Origin: Pseudarthrobacter sp. Fe7
GTDB taxonomy: Bacteria > Actinomycetota > Actinomycetes > Actinomycetales > Micrococcaceae
NCBI GenBank assembly: GCA_024372495.1
Contig: CP099977.1
Span: 1,736,001-1,800,000 of the forward strand
Direction of reading: 5' to 3'
Length of the DNA stretch: 64,000 nucleotides
The notes under the pieces are model-generated. The model was not told where the DNA came from and ran no database searches. It saw only the letters and a list, made by a program, of their open reading frames with translations. The translations under genes and the position numbers were made by a program. Shown one piece after another: positions 29,611-40,657 of this stretch (positions within the stretch are counted from its first letter, which is position 1; every line of letters begins with the position of its first letter).

Positions 29611-29615
29611 GCCCT

Positions 29616-30171
29616 ATGCACCTGCTCCTGAGAACCCTGCTTCTGCTACTCCGCTCCGCCCGGCGTGCGCCGTTGGCGGTGTGGGACCCGTCGTCCCTGC
29701 CCCTGCGTGTCCTGCCCACGGACATCGACATCGCCATGCATGTCAACAACGGCATGTACCTGTCCCTGATGGACCTGGGCCGGTTCGACCTGATGGTGCG
29801 CAGCGGGATCTGGAAGCGGATGCGCCGACGCGGCTGGAGCCCGGTGGTGTCCGCGGAGACCATCTCCTTCCGCAAGTCGCTCCAGCTGTGGCAGGAGTAC
29901 GCCATCGAGACCCGCATCATCGGGCTGGACACCAAGGCGATCTTCTTCGAGCAGCGCATGGTGGCCGACGGCGAGATTTACGCCCGTGCCTACATCGCCA
30001 CCCGGCTGGTCACCAAGGCCGGCCCGGTCAGCCAGGAGGACATCCTTGCGGAGTTCGGCGCCCCTCCGGCCGAGCCTGGTGCTCCCCGAATGGCTCCACG
30101 AATGGCGCGCGTCCAGCACCCTCCCCGGCAGCCGCACACCGGCCCCGCACCACTGGGACGCCACCGCCTGA
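29616..30171 (+). CDS. Hotdog-fold acyl-CoA thioesterase family protein, one apparent frameshift
   Basis: A 184-aa product. After a short hydrophobic N-terminus it shows PTDIDIAMHVNNGMYLSLMD, the thioesterase D-x-x-x-H-x-N-N motif. RGWSPVVSAETISFRKSLQLW and the helix-strand pattern of a 4-hydroxybenzoyl-CoA thioesterase-like fold follow. The break near 30075 is GAGCCTGG for GAGCTGG, restoring PPAELVLPEWLHEW. No ribosome site lies between the palindrome and ATG, so the message may be leaderless. The substrate is probably a medium- or long-chain acyl-CoA. Confidence 0.82.
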
Positions 30172-30265
30172 GCCGGGCTGCCGCCGTCGTCCTTCCCGGT
30201 ATTCCCGATGACGCGGGGAGCGAACAACCGCGACAGGCAGGGCACGCGGCGCGTACCGTTGACAC

Positions 30266-30701
30266 ATGGCTACCCTTGACATCACAGGTGAAAAGTTCGC
30301 ATCGACGATCGAAGGAAACGACATTGTCCTGGTCGATTTCTGGGCAGAATGGTGCGGCCCCTGCAAGCAGTTCGGGCCCACGTATTCGGCTGTTTCCGAG
30401 AAGCACCCGGACGTCCTCTTCACCAAGGTGGACACCGAAGCCGAGCAGCAGGCTCGCAGCGGAGGCAGGCATTACCTCCATCCCCACCCTGATGGCCTTC
30501 CGCGAAAAGGTGCTGGTGTTCTCGCAGCCCGGCGCGCTGAACGCCCAGCAGCTGGAACAGGTGGTGGACGCCGTTAAGGCGCTGGACATGGAAGAAGTCC
30601 ACGCCCATGTGGCCAAGCAGCGGGAAGAAGCATCCGCAGCGGCCGGCAAGCCTGCCGCCCAAAACGGCCCGCAGGACGGCTCCCAGATTCCTGACTTCTA
30701 A
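30266..30701 (+). CDS. trxA: Thioredoxin, one apparent frameshift
   Basis: A 144-aa thioredoxin with the active site FWAEWCGPCKQF and the cis-Pro loop GITSIPTLMAF. A 35-residue Ala/Gln-rich tail extends beyond the normal fold. The break near 30451 is CAGGCTCG for CAGCTCG, which restores EAEQQLAAEAGITSIP. It reduces protein disulfides in the cytosol. It ends in a strong terminator; a reductase partner is not nearby. Confidence 0.93.
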
Positions 30702-30709
30702 GACTCAAT

Positions 30710-30757
30710 AAATGCGGAATGCGGGACCTCCAGGCGGAGGGCCCGCATTCCGCATTT
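30710..30757. terminator. Bidirectional terminator between trxA and the ABM protein
   Basis: AAATGCGGAATGCGGG and CCCGCATTCCGCATTT form a perfect 16-bp stem with A and T ends, so it can work in both directions between convergent genes. Confidence 0.9.
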
Positions 30758-30766
30758 AAAGCTGCG

Positions 30767-31045
30767 TTAGACGCGTTCCACCTTGACGGGTTCGGCCAGC
30801 AGCGCGCTCAGCGATTCATTCAGGTCCTGTACCGCGGTGCCCTTGGAGTGCTTGTCCAGGTCCTCCTCGGAGGCCCACTGCTCGGTCAGGACCAGCTTTT
30901 CCTCGGTGGCTTCGGTCAGTTCGTACTGGATACAGCCTGGCTCCTTCACCACCTCGTCGATGGCGATTTCCAAAGCCAGTTTGACGCGGTGGAACTCGCC
31001 GTCGTTGGGGATGAACGTTGCTATCAGGTCAATGGGTGCACTCAT
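30767..31045 (-). CDS. Antibiotic biosynthesis monooxygenase (ABM) domain protein
   Basis: A 92-aa dimeric ferredoxin-like protein: IDLIATFIPNDGEFHRVKLAL, then EPGCIQYELTEA and TEQWASEEDLDKHSKG, the usual ABM pattern with the conserved W and H. Members include small quinol monooxygenases and haem-degrading enzymes, so the reaction is uncertain. I choose ATG 31045; a GTG at 31054 would add three residues. Confidence 0.85.
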   Translation of the reverse strand: MSAPIDLIATFIPNDGEFHRVKLALEIAIDEVVKEPGCIQYELTEATEEKLVLTEQWASEEDLDKHSKGTAVQDLNESLSALLAEPVKVERV

Positions 31046-31137
31046 GGATTTCACAATACCGGGCGCCAGCGGCCTAACCGGCAGTGTTGCGGCCCGGCAT
31101 GCTTCTCCTGCCGGGATCCTGTTGGTAGCGTGCCATC

Positions 31138-32814
31138 ATGCGTGCTTACACAGCCGGGGACACTGACGTCCCGCTCCTGGAGGAAACCATTGGCGCTAAC
31201 TTTGAGCGCGTCGCCGCACAGTTTCCACTTCACGACGCCCTCATCGAGGCCGCCCCGTGCCGGGCGCTGATGCCCGGCGCTGGAGCTACACGAAGATGAA
31301 CGACGACGTCGACCGGCTGGCGCGCGCGCTCCTCGCCCTGGGCGTGGCCAAGGGGGAGCGGGTGGGCGTCTGGAGCCCCAACTGCGCCGAGTGGACACTG
31401 CTGCAGTACGCCACCGCCAAAGCCGGCGCCATCCTGGTCAACGTCAATCCGGCGTACCGCAGCCACGAACTCGAATTCGTGGTCAAGCAGAACGGCATGC
31501 GAATGCTGGTCACGGCGCCGTCGGACGCCAACAGCGACTACGTGGCCATGGGCCGCCAGGCCCTCCTAACCTGCCCGGACCTGCAGGAGCTTGTCTTCCT
31601 GCCGGACCATGGCCTGGACGCACTGAAGGCCGGCAGCCCCCAAAGCGATGCGGAACTGACGTACGCTGAGCTGCTCAAGCGCGCTGACGACATCGGGCAT
31701 TCGCAGCTGTTGGCGCGGATGGCGGAACTGGACCGGCACGATCCCATCAATCTGCAGTACACCTCAGGCACCACGGGATTCCCCAAGGGCGCCACGCTGA
31801 CGCATCACAACATCCTGAACAACGGCTTCGCGATCGGCGAGCCTGCTCGGCTACACCGAGCACGACCGGGTGGTCATCCCGGTGCCGTTTTATCACTGCT
31901 TCGGAATGGTAATCGGCAACCTGAATGCCCTCAGCCACGGCGCCGCCACCATCATCCCGGGCCGCGGTTTCTCGCCCGCCGCGGCGCTCGAGGCGGTGCA
32001 GGACTTCGGCGGCACCTCGCTGTACGGCGTGCCCACCATGTTTATCGCCGAACTGGCGCTGCCCGATTTCCGGTCCTACGATCTGTCCACGCTCCGCACC
32101 GGGGTGATGGCCGGTTCGCTGTGCCCCATCGAGGTGATGAACCGGGTCATTTCGGAGATGAACATGGTGGACGTGGCCATCTGCTACGGCATGACCGAGA
32201 CGTCGCCCGTGTCCACCATGACGCGCAAGGGGGACACCCTGCAGCAGCGCACCGAAACCGTGGGCCGGACCATGCCGCAGCTGGAAAGCCGGGTTGTGGA
32301 CCCGGCTACGGGGAGGAGCCTGGAACGCGGGCAGATCGGCGAACTCTGCACCCGGGGCTACGCCGTCATGGCCGGGTACTGGAACCAGCCGGAGAAGACG
32401 GCAGAAGCGATCGACGCCGACGGGTGGATGCACACGGGGGACCTCGCGCGGATGGACGACGACGGGTACGTGCTGGTGGAGGGGCGGATCAAGGACATGG
32501 TGATCCGCGGTGGCGAAAACATCTACCCGCGCGAAATCGAGGAGTTCCTGTACACCCATCCGTCCATCCAGGATGTGCAGGTAATCGGCGTGCCGGATCC
32601 GAGGTACGGCGAGGAACTGATGGCATGCATTATCCTCAAGCCGGGTGCGGAGCCGGTGGACGCTGCCGCGATCACCGAATTCTGCCGCGGCCAGCTGGCG
32701 CACTACAAGATCCCCCGCTACGTGGAGGTCCGTGAGAGCTTCCCCATGACGGTCTCGGGGAAGATCCGCAAGGTCCAGATGCGCGAGGAAGCCGTGGCCC
32801 GGCTGGGGGTCTAA
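31138..32814 (+). CDS. Fatty acyl-CoA synthetase / AMP-dependent ligase, two apparent frameshifts
   Basis: An ANL-superfamily enzyme of 558 aa that activates a carboxylic acid, probably a fatty acid, to its CoA ester via an acyl-AMP. The P-loop motif is LQYTSGTTGFPKGATLTH. Other motifs are CYGMTETSPVS, GWMHTGDLARMDDDGY and the catalytic Lys motif SGKIRKVQMRE. Breaks: near 31248, CCCC should be CCCCC, giving AAPVPGADARRWSY; near 31843, GAGCCTGC should be GAGCTGC, giving AIGELLGYTE. It is co-oriented with the thioesterase upstream but separated from it by trxA and the ABM gene. Confidence 0.92.
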
Positions 32815-33386
32815 GAGCTCACCGGACGACGGCCGGCGCCCACCCGGACGGCTACAACTGCCACTGCGGCAACCACTGCCAACGCCGCCAGGGCCCGGAC
32901 CGCGCCGCTTTCCCACCGTGGCAGGGACAAGGTGCGGGTGCTGCCGCCGGCGACCTCGTTGCCCGGGATGTTCCAATCCGCCTGGGTGGGGAAGATCCCG
33001 GCGGGGAGCTTCTCCTGCTGGAGCTGGCGGCGGGACGCCAGGCGCTCCCGGACCTCCTCGTTTGGTGCGGGCACAATTCCGTCCGCCGTCACCGCCGCCT
33101 CGAGATCGACAATGTACGGTTCGCCGTAGAACGCTGAGGATGCCACCGATTCCACCCAGGTTTCCGGAGGCGTCTCCACACCATGGCGGGAAAACGCAGC
33201 GCGCAGCATCGCCCGGATCTCTGGCAGGCCCTTGCCCCCGGCATCACGGGTTACCTCGAAGATGGCCAGTTGGAGCCGCACCTTCTCATCGGCCATGGGG
33301 TCCACAGCGGTTGGATCCTCCGCTGCGGGGTCGAAATCCAGCGCCTCCGCGGCAATCGGCTCCGCGTTGCGGTCGTTGGTACTCAT
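32811..33386 (-). CDS. Conserved hypothetical protein with a C-terminal membrane anchor
   Basis: A 191-aa protein from ATG 33386, which follows GGAGGG. The N-terminal half is acidic (AAEDPTAVDPMADEKVRLQL), then a helical region with EIRAMLRAAFSRHGVETPPETW and EEVRERLASRRQLQQEKLP. It ends in a single hydrophobic segment (VRALAALAVVAAVAVVAVRV) followed by Gly/Arg. The tail-anchor layout puts most of the protein in the cytosol. Its stop overlaps the ligase stop in convergent fashion. I do not recognise the family. Confidence 0.7.
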   Translation of the reverse strand: MSTNDRNAEPIAAEALDFDPAAEDPTAVDPMADEKVRLQLAIFEVTRDAGGKGLPEIRAMLRAAFSRHGVETPPETWVESVASSAFYGEPYIVDLEAAVTADGIVPAPNEEVRERLASRRQLQQEKLPAGIFPTQADWNIPGNEVAGGSTRTLSLPRWESGAVRALAALAVVAAVAVVAVRVGAGRRPVSS

Positions 33387-33633
33387 GGTCCCTCCAGTCA
33401 GTCTTGCCACGCCCTGGCGGGTCGGGCAGCAGGTGTGCTTCAGCTAATCCAGTTGGGGTCCGCCAGCAGCCGGCGGGCTCAATCCGTTACAGCGTTCATC
33501 TTCAGGCCGTACCCACCCGCCGTCCGGCTCAAGCGTTCCGCCGGCGAAGAGCTTTTCGAGGCGCATGCAGTCGGGGAACCACGCGAGGGGGAGAAGGGAA
33601 ACGCCGGCGGCGACGTCGTCGATGCTGATTCCG

Positions 33634-35432
33634 TCAGTCCGGGCTCCGGAGGGGCTTGTTGCTTTGCCTGGAATGTCCGTGCTGGAGTTGCAGGGCGCAG
33701 TGGATAAGGGGGAAATGGCTGAAGGCCTGTGGGGTGTTGCCCAGCAGCCGCTGATTCTTTGGGTCCCATTCTTCGCTGAGCAGTCCGACGTCGTTGCGGA
33801 GACTGAGCAGGCGCTGGAAGAGGTCCTCAGCGTCTTGGCGGCGGTTGATTCCCAGCAGGGCGTCGACGAGCCAGAAGGAGCAGGCGAGGAAAACGCCTTC
33901 CGTCCCGGGCAGGCCGTCGTTGCTGGCCTGCGGGTGGTAACGGAGGACGAAGCCGTCTTCCGTTAGGTGCTGTTGGATGGCGTCAACGGTCCCAACGACG
34001 CGGGGGTGGCCATGGGGCAGGAATCCCACGCGGGGAATCAGCAGGAGGCTGGCGTCAAGTTCCTTGCTTCCGTAGGACTGGACAAAGGTGTTGCGGTCGC
34101 TGTCGAAACCATGGGCCATGACGTCCTTATGAATGGTGTCGCGCAGCGCGGACCAGCGGTCTTCCGGTCCGGGCAGGCCGCTCTGCTGAATGCCCTTGAC
34201 CATCCGGTCTGCGGCTACCCAAGCCATGACTTTTGAATGGGTGTTGTGGCGGCGCGGGCCTCTCATCTCCCACAGTCCGTTGTCTGGCTGGTTCCATGCC
34301 CCTTCGAGGTATTCCATGAGGGCGACCTGGATATCCCAGGAATCATCAACCGTTCCGGCCGGGGATGCTGCACGGGTGAGGGACAGCCCGTCCAGAACCT
34401 CGCCCCATACGTCCAGCTGCAGTTGGGGGGCAGCCGCATTTCCTGTCCGAACGGGTTTGGAACCTTCGAACCCTGCGAGCCACGGCAGTTCTGTTTCGGG
34501 GAGGCGGCGGGTGCCGTCAATCCCGTACATGATCTGCAGGTCGGCGGGGTCGCCCGCGATCGCCCTCAGAAGCCATTCCCGCCAGGCCGCCGCTTCCTCA
34601 ATGTAGCCGGCGGCAAGCAGCGACTGGAGTGTCAGGGTCGCGTCACGGAGCCAGCAGAACCGATAGTCCCAGTTCCGGGTGCCCCCGGATCCTCCGGCAG
34701 GGAAGTAGTGGGAGCTGCGACGATGCCGCCGGTGGGACCATAAATCAGGCCCTTGAGGGTTATCAGGGAACGCTCTACGGCATCTTTGTACTTACCTTCC
34801 ATCCTGCTGCGGGAAGTCCACTCCCGCCAGTAGTCTTCAGTTATCTGCAGCGCCCGGTGTGGGTCGGTTTTATGTGGGGCCGGTTTGCTGCTGGGAAACC
34901 ACCTCAGGACGAAAGGCACCTGATCTCCGGCCCGGACAGGAAACTCGCTGATGGTACGCATGTCCCGGCCTTGGAGCGGCGCCGCCGTGTTGAAGTAAGC
35001 CGCGTCAGGGCCGGCGACGGCGCTGAGGCCGTGCTCGCTGCGCCTCACCCATGGCACTATGTGTCCATAGTCGAAGCGGAGGCATAGTTCTCCATACATC
35101 TGCACAGTGCCTGTGAGGCCTTCCACCACACGAACCATGTCGGCGGCGTCGTCCCGGATTGGCATGAAGTCGGTCACTTTGACGCTGCCCTGGGGTGTTT
35201 CCCATTCGGTTTCGAGGATGAGGGTGCCGGGACGATATTGGCGGCGAGTGCATTTTTGCGCCCCGGCGGGTGCCAGGAGCCACCGGCCTGCGGCGGGGGT
35301 GTCCAGTAAGGCGGCGAAGCAGGCAGGGGAGTCGAAGTTCGGCAGGCACATCCAATCGACTGACCCGCTGGTGCTGATGAGCGCGGCCGTATGCAGATCG
35401 CCCACGAGTGCGTAATCACTTATCTCAGGCAT
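33634..35432 (-). CDS. Glycoside hydrolase family 15 (glucoamylase/trehalase type), one apparent frameshift
   Basis: The 599-aa enzyme has no signal peptide, so it is cytosolic. The N-terminal beta-sandwich (SDYALVGDLHTAALISTSGS) and (alpha/alpha)6 barrel are typical of bacterial GH15: NWDYRFCWLRDATLTLQSLL, YGIDGTRRLPETELPWLAGF and LLSEEWDPKNQRLLGNTPQA. These proteins release glucose from trehalose or maltodextrins. The break near 34686 is GGGGG for GGGGGG, restoring EDPGGTRNWDY. It is the last gene of the sugar-oxidation operon, 31 nt after the dehydratase, and would supply its glucose. Confidence 0.9.
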
Positions 35433-35463
35433 TGCTACCCTTCCTGGTCCTTTCTTGTCGGCC

Positions 35464-36570
35464 TCAAAGGACCCGGTATTTGTCGGCCTCCGCTGCGCGC
35501 AGCGCCAGGCCGTTGCCGGGGCCACCGCCCAGTTGCAGGGAACCGCCCTCCGGGTCGAGTGTTCCGTCGAGAAAGAGGTTTTCGATACGTACGTGGTCGT
35601 GGAACCACTCCAGGTGGCGGAAGTTGGGTGTTGCGGCGGCGACGGCGGTGCTCAGGTGGGGTGCGCAATGGCCGGAGACCTCCAGGCCGTGGGCAGCGGC
35701 GACCGCGGCGATGCGCAGCCATTCGCTGATGCCCCCGCATCTGCTGACGTCCGCCTGCAGGCAGTCGACGGCACCGGCCGCGCACATCCGCTGGAAGTAG
35801 GGGAGCCCGGTCCCGTATTCGCCGGCCGCCACATCAGCATCCACGGCGTCCCGCACCTCCCGGAGCCCCGCCAGATGGTCGCTCGAGACCGGCTCCTCGA
35901 ACCAGGTCACATTCTCGGCAGCGGCCTCGCGCATGACGCGGACCGCCTGTTTGGCTGTGTAGGCGCCGTTGGCGTCGACGAACAGTTCCACGCCAGGGCC
36001 GACGGCGGCGCGCGCCTGGCGGATGCGCTCCAGGTCCCGCGGCACATTGGCTCCATTGTCCTGGCCGATCTTGATCTTTACCCGCGGGATGTGCTGGCCG
36101 TGGGCCCAGCCTTCGAGCTGGTCGCGCAGCTGGGTGGCAGTGTAAGTAGTGAAGCCGCCGCTGCCGTAGACCGCCACCTTGTCCCTGACGGCGCCCAGCA
36201 GCTTGTGCAGCGGAAGGTCCAGGAGCCGGGCCTTCAGGTCCCAGAGAGCGCAGTCGACGGCGGAGACGGCGTAGGATGCCAGGCCGGTGCTGCCGGGGTT
36301 GCGGACTGTCCGGGCCATCGCCGCCGCGGCCGCCGGTACGTCCAGGGCGTCAACACCTTGGACGGCCGGACCGAGGAGCTCTTCCACCAAGCCCACTGCG
36401 GCCGCCGGGGCATATGTCCACCCCAGGCCCTTCTTCCCGCCAGCGGCTGCCTGGACCAGCACCAGGGTGGTGGAGTCCCAGCTGAAGGTTCCGTCCGCTT
36501 CGGGCGAGTCGGTGGGCACCGTGTAGGCCGCGGCCTGGACGGCGGTGACGGGGGCCTCCGCGGGTGCCAC
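35464..36570 (-). CDS. Enolase-superfamily sugar-acid dehydratase (mandelate racemase/muconate lactonizing type)
   Basis: A 368-aa enzyme with GTG start 3 nt after the ThDP enzyme stop. The catalytic set is readable: KIKIGQ for the KxK bases, metal ligands in FVDANGAYT, WFEEPVS and GEYGTG, and a His in VSGHCAPHLS. This matches mandelate-racemase-subgroup acid sugar dehydratases, which take water from aldonic acids to give 2-keto-3-deoxy acids. Gluconate or a keto-gluconate is the obvious substrate given the neighbouring glucose-oxidising enzymes, but this is inference. Confidence 0.87.
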   Translation of the reverse strand: MAPAEAPVTAVQAAAYTVPTDSPEADGTFSWDSTTLVLVQAAAGGKKGLGWTYAPAAAVGLVEELLGPAVQGVDALDVPAAAAAMARTVRNPGSTGLASYAVSAVDCALWDLKARLLDLPLHKLLGAVRDKVAVYGSGGFTTYTATQLRDQLEGWAHGQHIPRVKIKIGQDNGANVPRDLERIRQARAAVGPGVELFVDANGAYTAKQAVRVMREAAAENVTWFEEPVSSDHLAGLREVRDAVDADVAAGEYGTGLPYFQRMCAAGAVDCLQADVSRCGGISEWLRIAAVAAAHGLEVSGHCAPHLSTAVAAATPNFRHLEWFHDHVRIENLFLDGTLDPEGGSLQLGGGPGNGLALRAAEADKYRVL

Positions 36571-36573
36571 CAG

Positions 36574-38363
36574 TCAGCCCTCCTTGTGCGGCAGGAATTC
36601 CTGGATCTTGGTCTTGACCCCCTCCTTCACCACGCCCCAGGCGCTGTCATCGCCCTTGACCATGGCTTCGGCCGTCTTGCGGGCCTGCTCCAGGGTGGCG
36701 TGCGGCGGGATGGGCGGAATATCCGGGTCGGTGCGGACATCCAAAAGGGTGGGCCTGTCCGCGGCGAGGGCCTTCTCCCAGGCCGGCCCCACGTCGTCGG
36801 GATTATCCATGTGGATGCCCTGCAGCCCCAGGCTTTCCGCGAACCCGGCGTAGTCGACGTCGGGCAGGGCCTGCGACTCACGGAAGGCGGGCACGCCGCC
36901 CATGGCGCGCATTTCCCAGGTGACCTGGTTCAGGTCGTTGTTATGCAGGACAGCCACCACCAGCCGGGGGTCGCTCCATTCCCGCCAGTAGTGCTTGATG
37001 GTGATCAGCTCGGCGAGCCCGTTCATTTGCATGGCGCCGTCTCCGGCGAACGCGATGGCCGGGCGGCCGGGGTGGGCGAACTTGGCGCCGATGGCATACG
37101 GGACGCCAGGACCCATGGTGGCAAGGTTGCCCGACAATGAGCCGCGGACCTCACCCCTGAACTTCAGCTGCCGGGCGTACCAGTTGGCTGACGAGCCGGA
37201 GTCGGCACTGAGCATGGCGTTCTCCGGGAGCCGGCTGGAGAGCTCGGCGAACAGCCGCATGGGGTTGACGGGGTCGGCGCTGACCATGGCCTCGTCGTGC
37301 ATGGTTTCCCACCAGCGGCTGATGGATGATTCCAGGCCCTCCTGCCAGGACCTGTCCTGCTTTCGCTCCAGGTGCGGGATCAGGGCGCGCAGGGCATTGC
37401 CGGCGTCGGCCACAATGTTGAACTCGTTGCTGTAGCGCAGCCCGATCATCTTCGGGTCAATGTCGATCTGCACGCCCCGGGCCTGCCCTGGTTCGGGCAG
37501 GAACTGGGTGTAGGGGAAACTGGAGCCCACCGTGAGCAGGGTGTCGCAGTCGCGCATCATCTCGTAACTGGGGCGGGTGCCCAGCAGGCCGATGGAGCCA
37601 GTGACGTACGGCAGGTCATCGGGCAGGGAGTCCTTGCCCAGCAGGGCCTTGGCCACGCCGGCGCCCAGCAGTTCAGCCACCTCCCGGACCTGGGCGGCCG
37701 CGCCCCGGGCGCCTTGGCCTATGAGGATGGCCACCTTGGAGCCTTCGTTCAAGAGCTGTGCGGCGCCGCGGATCGCTCCGCTGTCCGGATGGATGTCCGG
37801 CCAGCGGATGCCGACGCTGGAGGGCACCATCTTGAATTCATGGGTGGGGGCGCGTATTCGAGTTCCTGGACGTCGGCCGGGATGATCACGGCAGTTGGAG
37901 CCCGCTGCGCGTCCGCGATCCGGATGGCCCGGTCGATGACGTTGGGCAGCTGCTGCGGAACCGTGACCATCTGGACGTAGTCGGACGCCACGTCTTTGAA
38001 CAGGGCCAACAGATCAACTTCCTGTTGGTAGGACCCGCCCATGGCGCTGCGTGCAGTCTGTCCTACGATGGCCACCACCGGTACGTGGTCCAGTTTGGCG
38101 TCGTACAGCCCATTGAGGAGGTGGATTGCCCCTGGGCCGGACGTGGCCATGCAAATGGCGGGGCGCCCGTCGAACTTGGCGTAGCCCACCGCCTCGAAGG
38201 CGGCCATCTCCTCGTGCCGGGCCTGGATGAATTTCGGCTTGTTTCCCGCCTTGCCGAAGGCGGCGAGGATGCCGTTGATGCCGTCTCCGGGGAAACCGAA
38301 GACCTTGTCCACGCCCCAATCGCCCAGGCGGGAGAGCAGGTAATCGGCCACTGTAGTTGCCAT
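36574..38363 (-). CDS. Thiamine-diphosphate-dependent enzyme (pyruvate oxidase/acetolactate synthase-like), one apparent frameshift
   Basis: The repaired 596-aa protein has the three-domain ThDP layout. The N-terminal PYR domain carries the catalytic Glu (FIQARHEEMAAFEAVGYAKF), and the middle domain SKVAILIGQGARGAA. The C-terminal domain has the GDG...NN motif (FAGDGAMQMNGLAELITIKH then VLHNNDLNQ). The break near 37852 is CCCCC for CCCCCC, restoring EYAPPTHEFKMV. It resembles PoxB-like enzymes that decarboxylate 2-oxo acids. Its start lies 2 nt after the GMC gene stop. Confidence 0.87.
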
Positions 38364-38365
38364 GA

Positions 38366-40019
38366 TCAGTCTTCCTTCGTGCTCATCGTCACGCCCCTCC
38401 GGGCGCCTTGGACCAGGACGCGGGCGGCGCGCGCCGCCAGCGCCATGATGGTCAGGGCCGGATTTGCGCTGCCCTGGGTGGGCAGGACGCTGCCGTCGGT
38501 GACCAGCAGGTTGGGCACCGCGAAACTCCTCAGGTCCCGGTCAACCACTCCTTCCCGCTCCGCGGCGGCCATTCGGGCACCACCTACCAGGTGCGCATAT
38601 CGGTTGATAGTGATGACCTCCTCCGCGCCGGCGGCGGTGAGGATCTGCTCCATGACCTCCTGCGCTGCGGACATCAGCTGCCGGTCGTTGTCGCACTGGC
38701 TGTAGCTGAAGCAGGCCACCGGGATGCCGTTGCGGTCCGTTTCGTCAGCGAGCGTGACCCTGTTCCCTTCGAGCGCGAGGAACTCGCAGAGCGCACCGAG
38801 GCAGGCCCAATGCGGGTAGTCGCTCATGTACCGCCGGAGCGCCGCACCCCAGTGCCCCTGGGCGGCAACATGCTCGGCCCAGGTGATGGGAAGGGGTGAA
38901 ACGCACTGGATGGAGAATCCACGCTTGTACGGCTTTGCCGGGTCTGTTTCGTAGAAGTCCTCGGTGCTGACTTCCGGGGAGGTGCCTTCCACATCCGCAC
39001 CTCCGCCTGGAACCGCCCGCCGGTCTGGGGTGCGCCCTGGACCATCAGGTAACGGCCTACCTGGTCGAAGTCGTTGCACATCCCATCAGGGAATCGCGGT
39101 GACGTGGAGTTCAGCAGCAGCCGGGGTGTTTCGATCGAGTAGCCCGCCACGGCCACCAGACGGGCGCGCTGAAACCTGCCAACGCCCCCTGCACGTATTC
39201 GACGCCGGTTGCCAGGCCGGTGCGTTCGTCCAGCACGATCCTGGTGGCCATTGAATTGGGTCGGATTTCGGCCCCATGCGCGAGGGCGTCGGGGACGTGG
39301 GTGATCAGCGGTGAGGCCTTGGCATTGACTTTGCAGCCCTGGAGGCAGAAGCCGCGGTAGATGCAGTGCGGACGGTTGCCGAACCGCCCGTTGGCAATGG
39401 CCACCGGTCCCACCTTCGCCGTAACGCCGCAGGCATTGGCACCCCTCAAGAACAGCTCGCCGTTTCCGGACACCGGGTGCGGCCGGTGGGGGTAACTGTG
39501 CGGATCGCCCCAGGGCCAGTGTTCGCCGGAGACAGGCAGTTCAGCCTCAATGTCCTCATAGAAGGGCCGAAGTTCGCCGTAATCCAGCGGCCAGTCCGCG
39601 CCCACTCCGTCCGCGCTGAGGGTGTGGAAATCGCTGGGATGGAAACGGGGAGTGTAGCCCGCGAAATGGACCATCGATCCGCCCACGCCCCGGCCCGAAT
39701 TATTGGAGCCCAGGGGGACGGGGTCGTTGCCACCGATCACCCGCGGTTCTGTCCAGTACAGGTGATGGGAGCCGGCTTCATCGCTGACCCAGTCCTTCTC
39801 GGGCTCCCAGAACGGACCCGCGTCCAGGGCCACGGCCCGCCAGCCGGCCCGGGAGAGACGCTGGAGCAGCGTAGCGCCCCCGGCGCCGCATCCCACGATG
39901 ACAATGTCCACCTCGTCGTCGTCACCGTACCGGCTCATGTCCGCCCGCAGCCGCAGGTTGCTGCCGGGCCCGGCGGGCAACAGCCACGCCGATTCGTTGC
40001 GTTCGCGCAGCCTGCTCAC
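38366..40019 (-). CDS. GMC-family oxidoreductase (gluconate-2-dehydrogenase-like large subunit), two apparent frameshifts
   Basis: The GTG start overlaps the stop of the subunit-3 gene (GTGA). The FAD motif is VDIVIVGCGAGGATLLQRLS. NSGRGVGGSMVHFAGYTPRF and the C-terminal NLLVTDGSVLPTQGSANPAL are typical of the gluconate-dehydrogenase branch of GMC flavoproteins. Two breaks: near 39003, CCCC should be CCCCC (KAPPPEVSTEDF). The second, near 39168, joins ALAGF to QRARLVAVAGYSIETPRLLL, probably one missing T. Repaired length is 551 aa. With the subunit-3 protein it probably oxidises a sugar or sugar acid. Confidence 0.85.
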
Positions 40020-40657
40020 CGGTCGGCCCCATGCGTGGGGTCTGCGCCTGGGCGGACGTCGCGCACCTCGAAGGGTTCCAGCCGCTCCACACCCAGGTTC
40101 TTGTAGCCGCGGGGATAGGCCGGCCCGGCAAAGCCGATCTCGTCCCAGGCCAGCGGATGGGAGTAGAACGCAGTGCAGGCATACCGCATCCACAGGCTCC
40201 AGACGCGGTCCGCCGGCAGCCCATGCCACAGATCCCGGTCCAGGGCGCAGATGTCATGCAGCAGCCCGGCCTGGCCGTCCTGGCTGAGCAAGGCGAATAT
40301 GCGATCCTCCCTGGACCGGGCCTCCGAGTCGAGTGCGGCCAGGGATGCCCGCCAGGCGTCGCCGTCCCGCGGCATGTTGTCGTAGTGCCAGCCATCGGTC
40401 TCTTCCTCGGCCAGGCGCGCGTCCACCATGTTCACTACCGGCACCCGCGGTTCCGACTGCTGGTCCAGCAGTTGGTCGAACAGGGCCCGCGCCGCGGCCT
40501 CCTCCGCCGGGCTGAAGAAGCGGTCGTTGGGAGGCAGGCCCATCCTGGCCTGAACGGCGGCGGCGGTCACCGGGTCCCAATGCCGAGCCTGTGCGAGGGT
40601 GCTGAAGCCCGGGTACCGGCCCCCGCCATCAGCCTCCGGCAGCGGAAGCCCGATCAC
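40016..40657 (-). CDS. Gluconate 2-dehydrogenase subunit 3 family protein
   Basis: A 213-aa protein from a GTG (40657) that overlaps the stop of the membrane protein gene; its own stop overlaps the GMC start. It shows the subunit-3 pattern: FFSPAEEAAARALFDQLLDQ, VDARLAEEETDGWHYDNMP, DICALDRDLWHGLPADRVW and CTAFYSHPLAWDEIGFAGPAYPRGY split over the C-terminal half. These partners assist the GMC flavoprotein in assembly or export. No twin-arginine signal is seen here, so the complex may remain cytosolic or be a variant. Confidence 0.83.
   Translation of the reverse strand: MIGLPLPEADGGGRYPGFSTLAQARHWDPVTAAAVQARMGLPPNDRFFSPAEEAAARALFDQLLDQQSEPRVPVVNMVDARLAEEETDGWHYDNMPRDGDAWRASLAALDSEARSREDRIFALLSQDGQAGLLHDICALDRDLWHGLPADRVWSLWMRYACTAFYSHPLAWDEIGFAGPAYPRGYKNLGVERLEPFEVRDVRPGADPTHGADR

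Noticed and set aside
33411..33633. A small minus-strand ORF in the 223-bp gap after the GH15 gene
   Set aside because: It is Pro/Ser-rich low complexity, overlaps the GH15 end in another frame and has no ribosome site. Nothing else was recognised in the gap.
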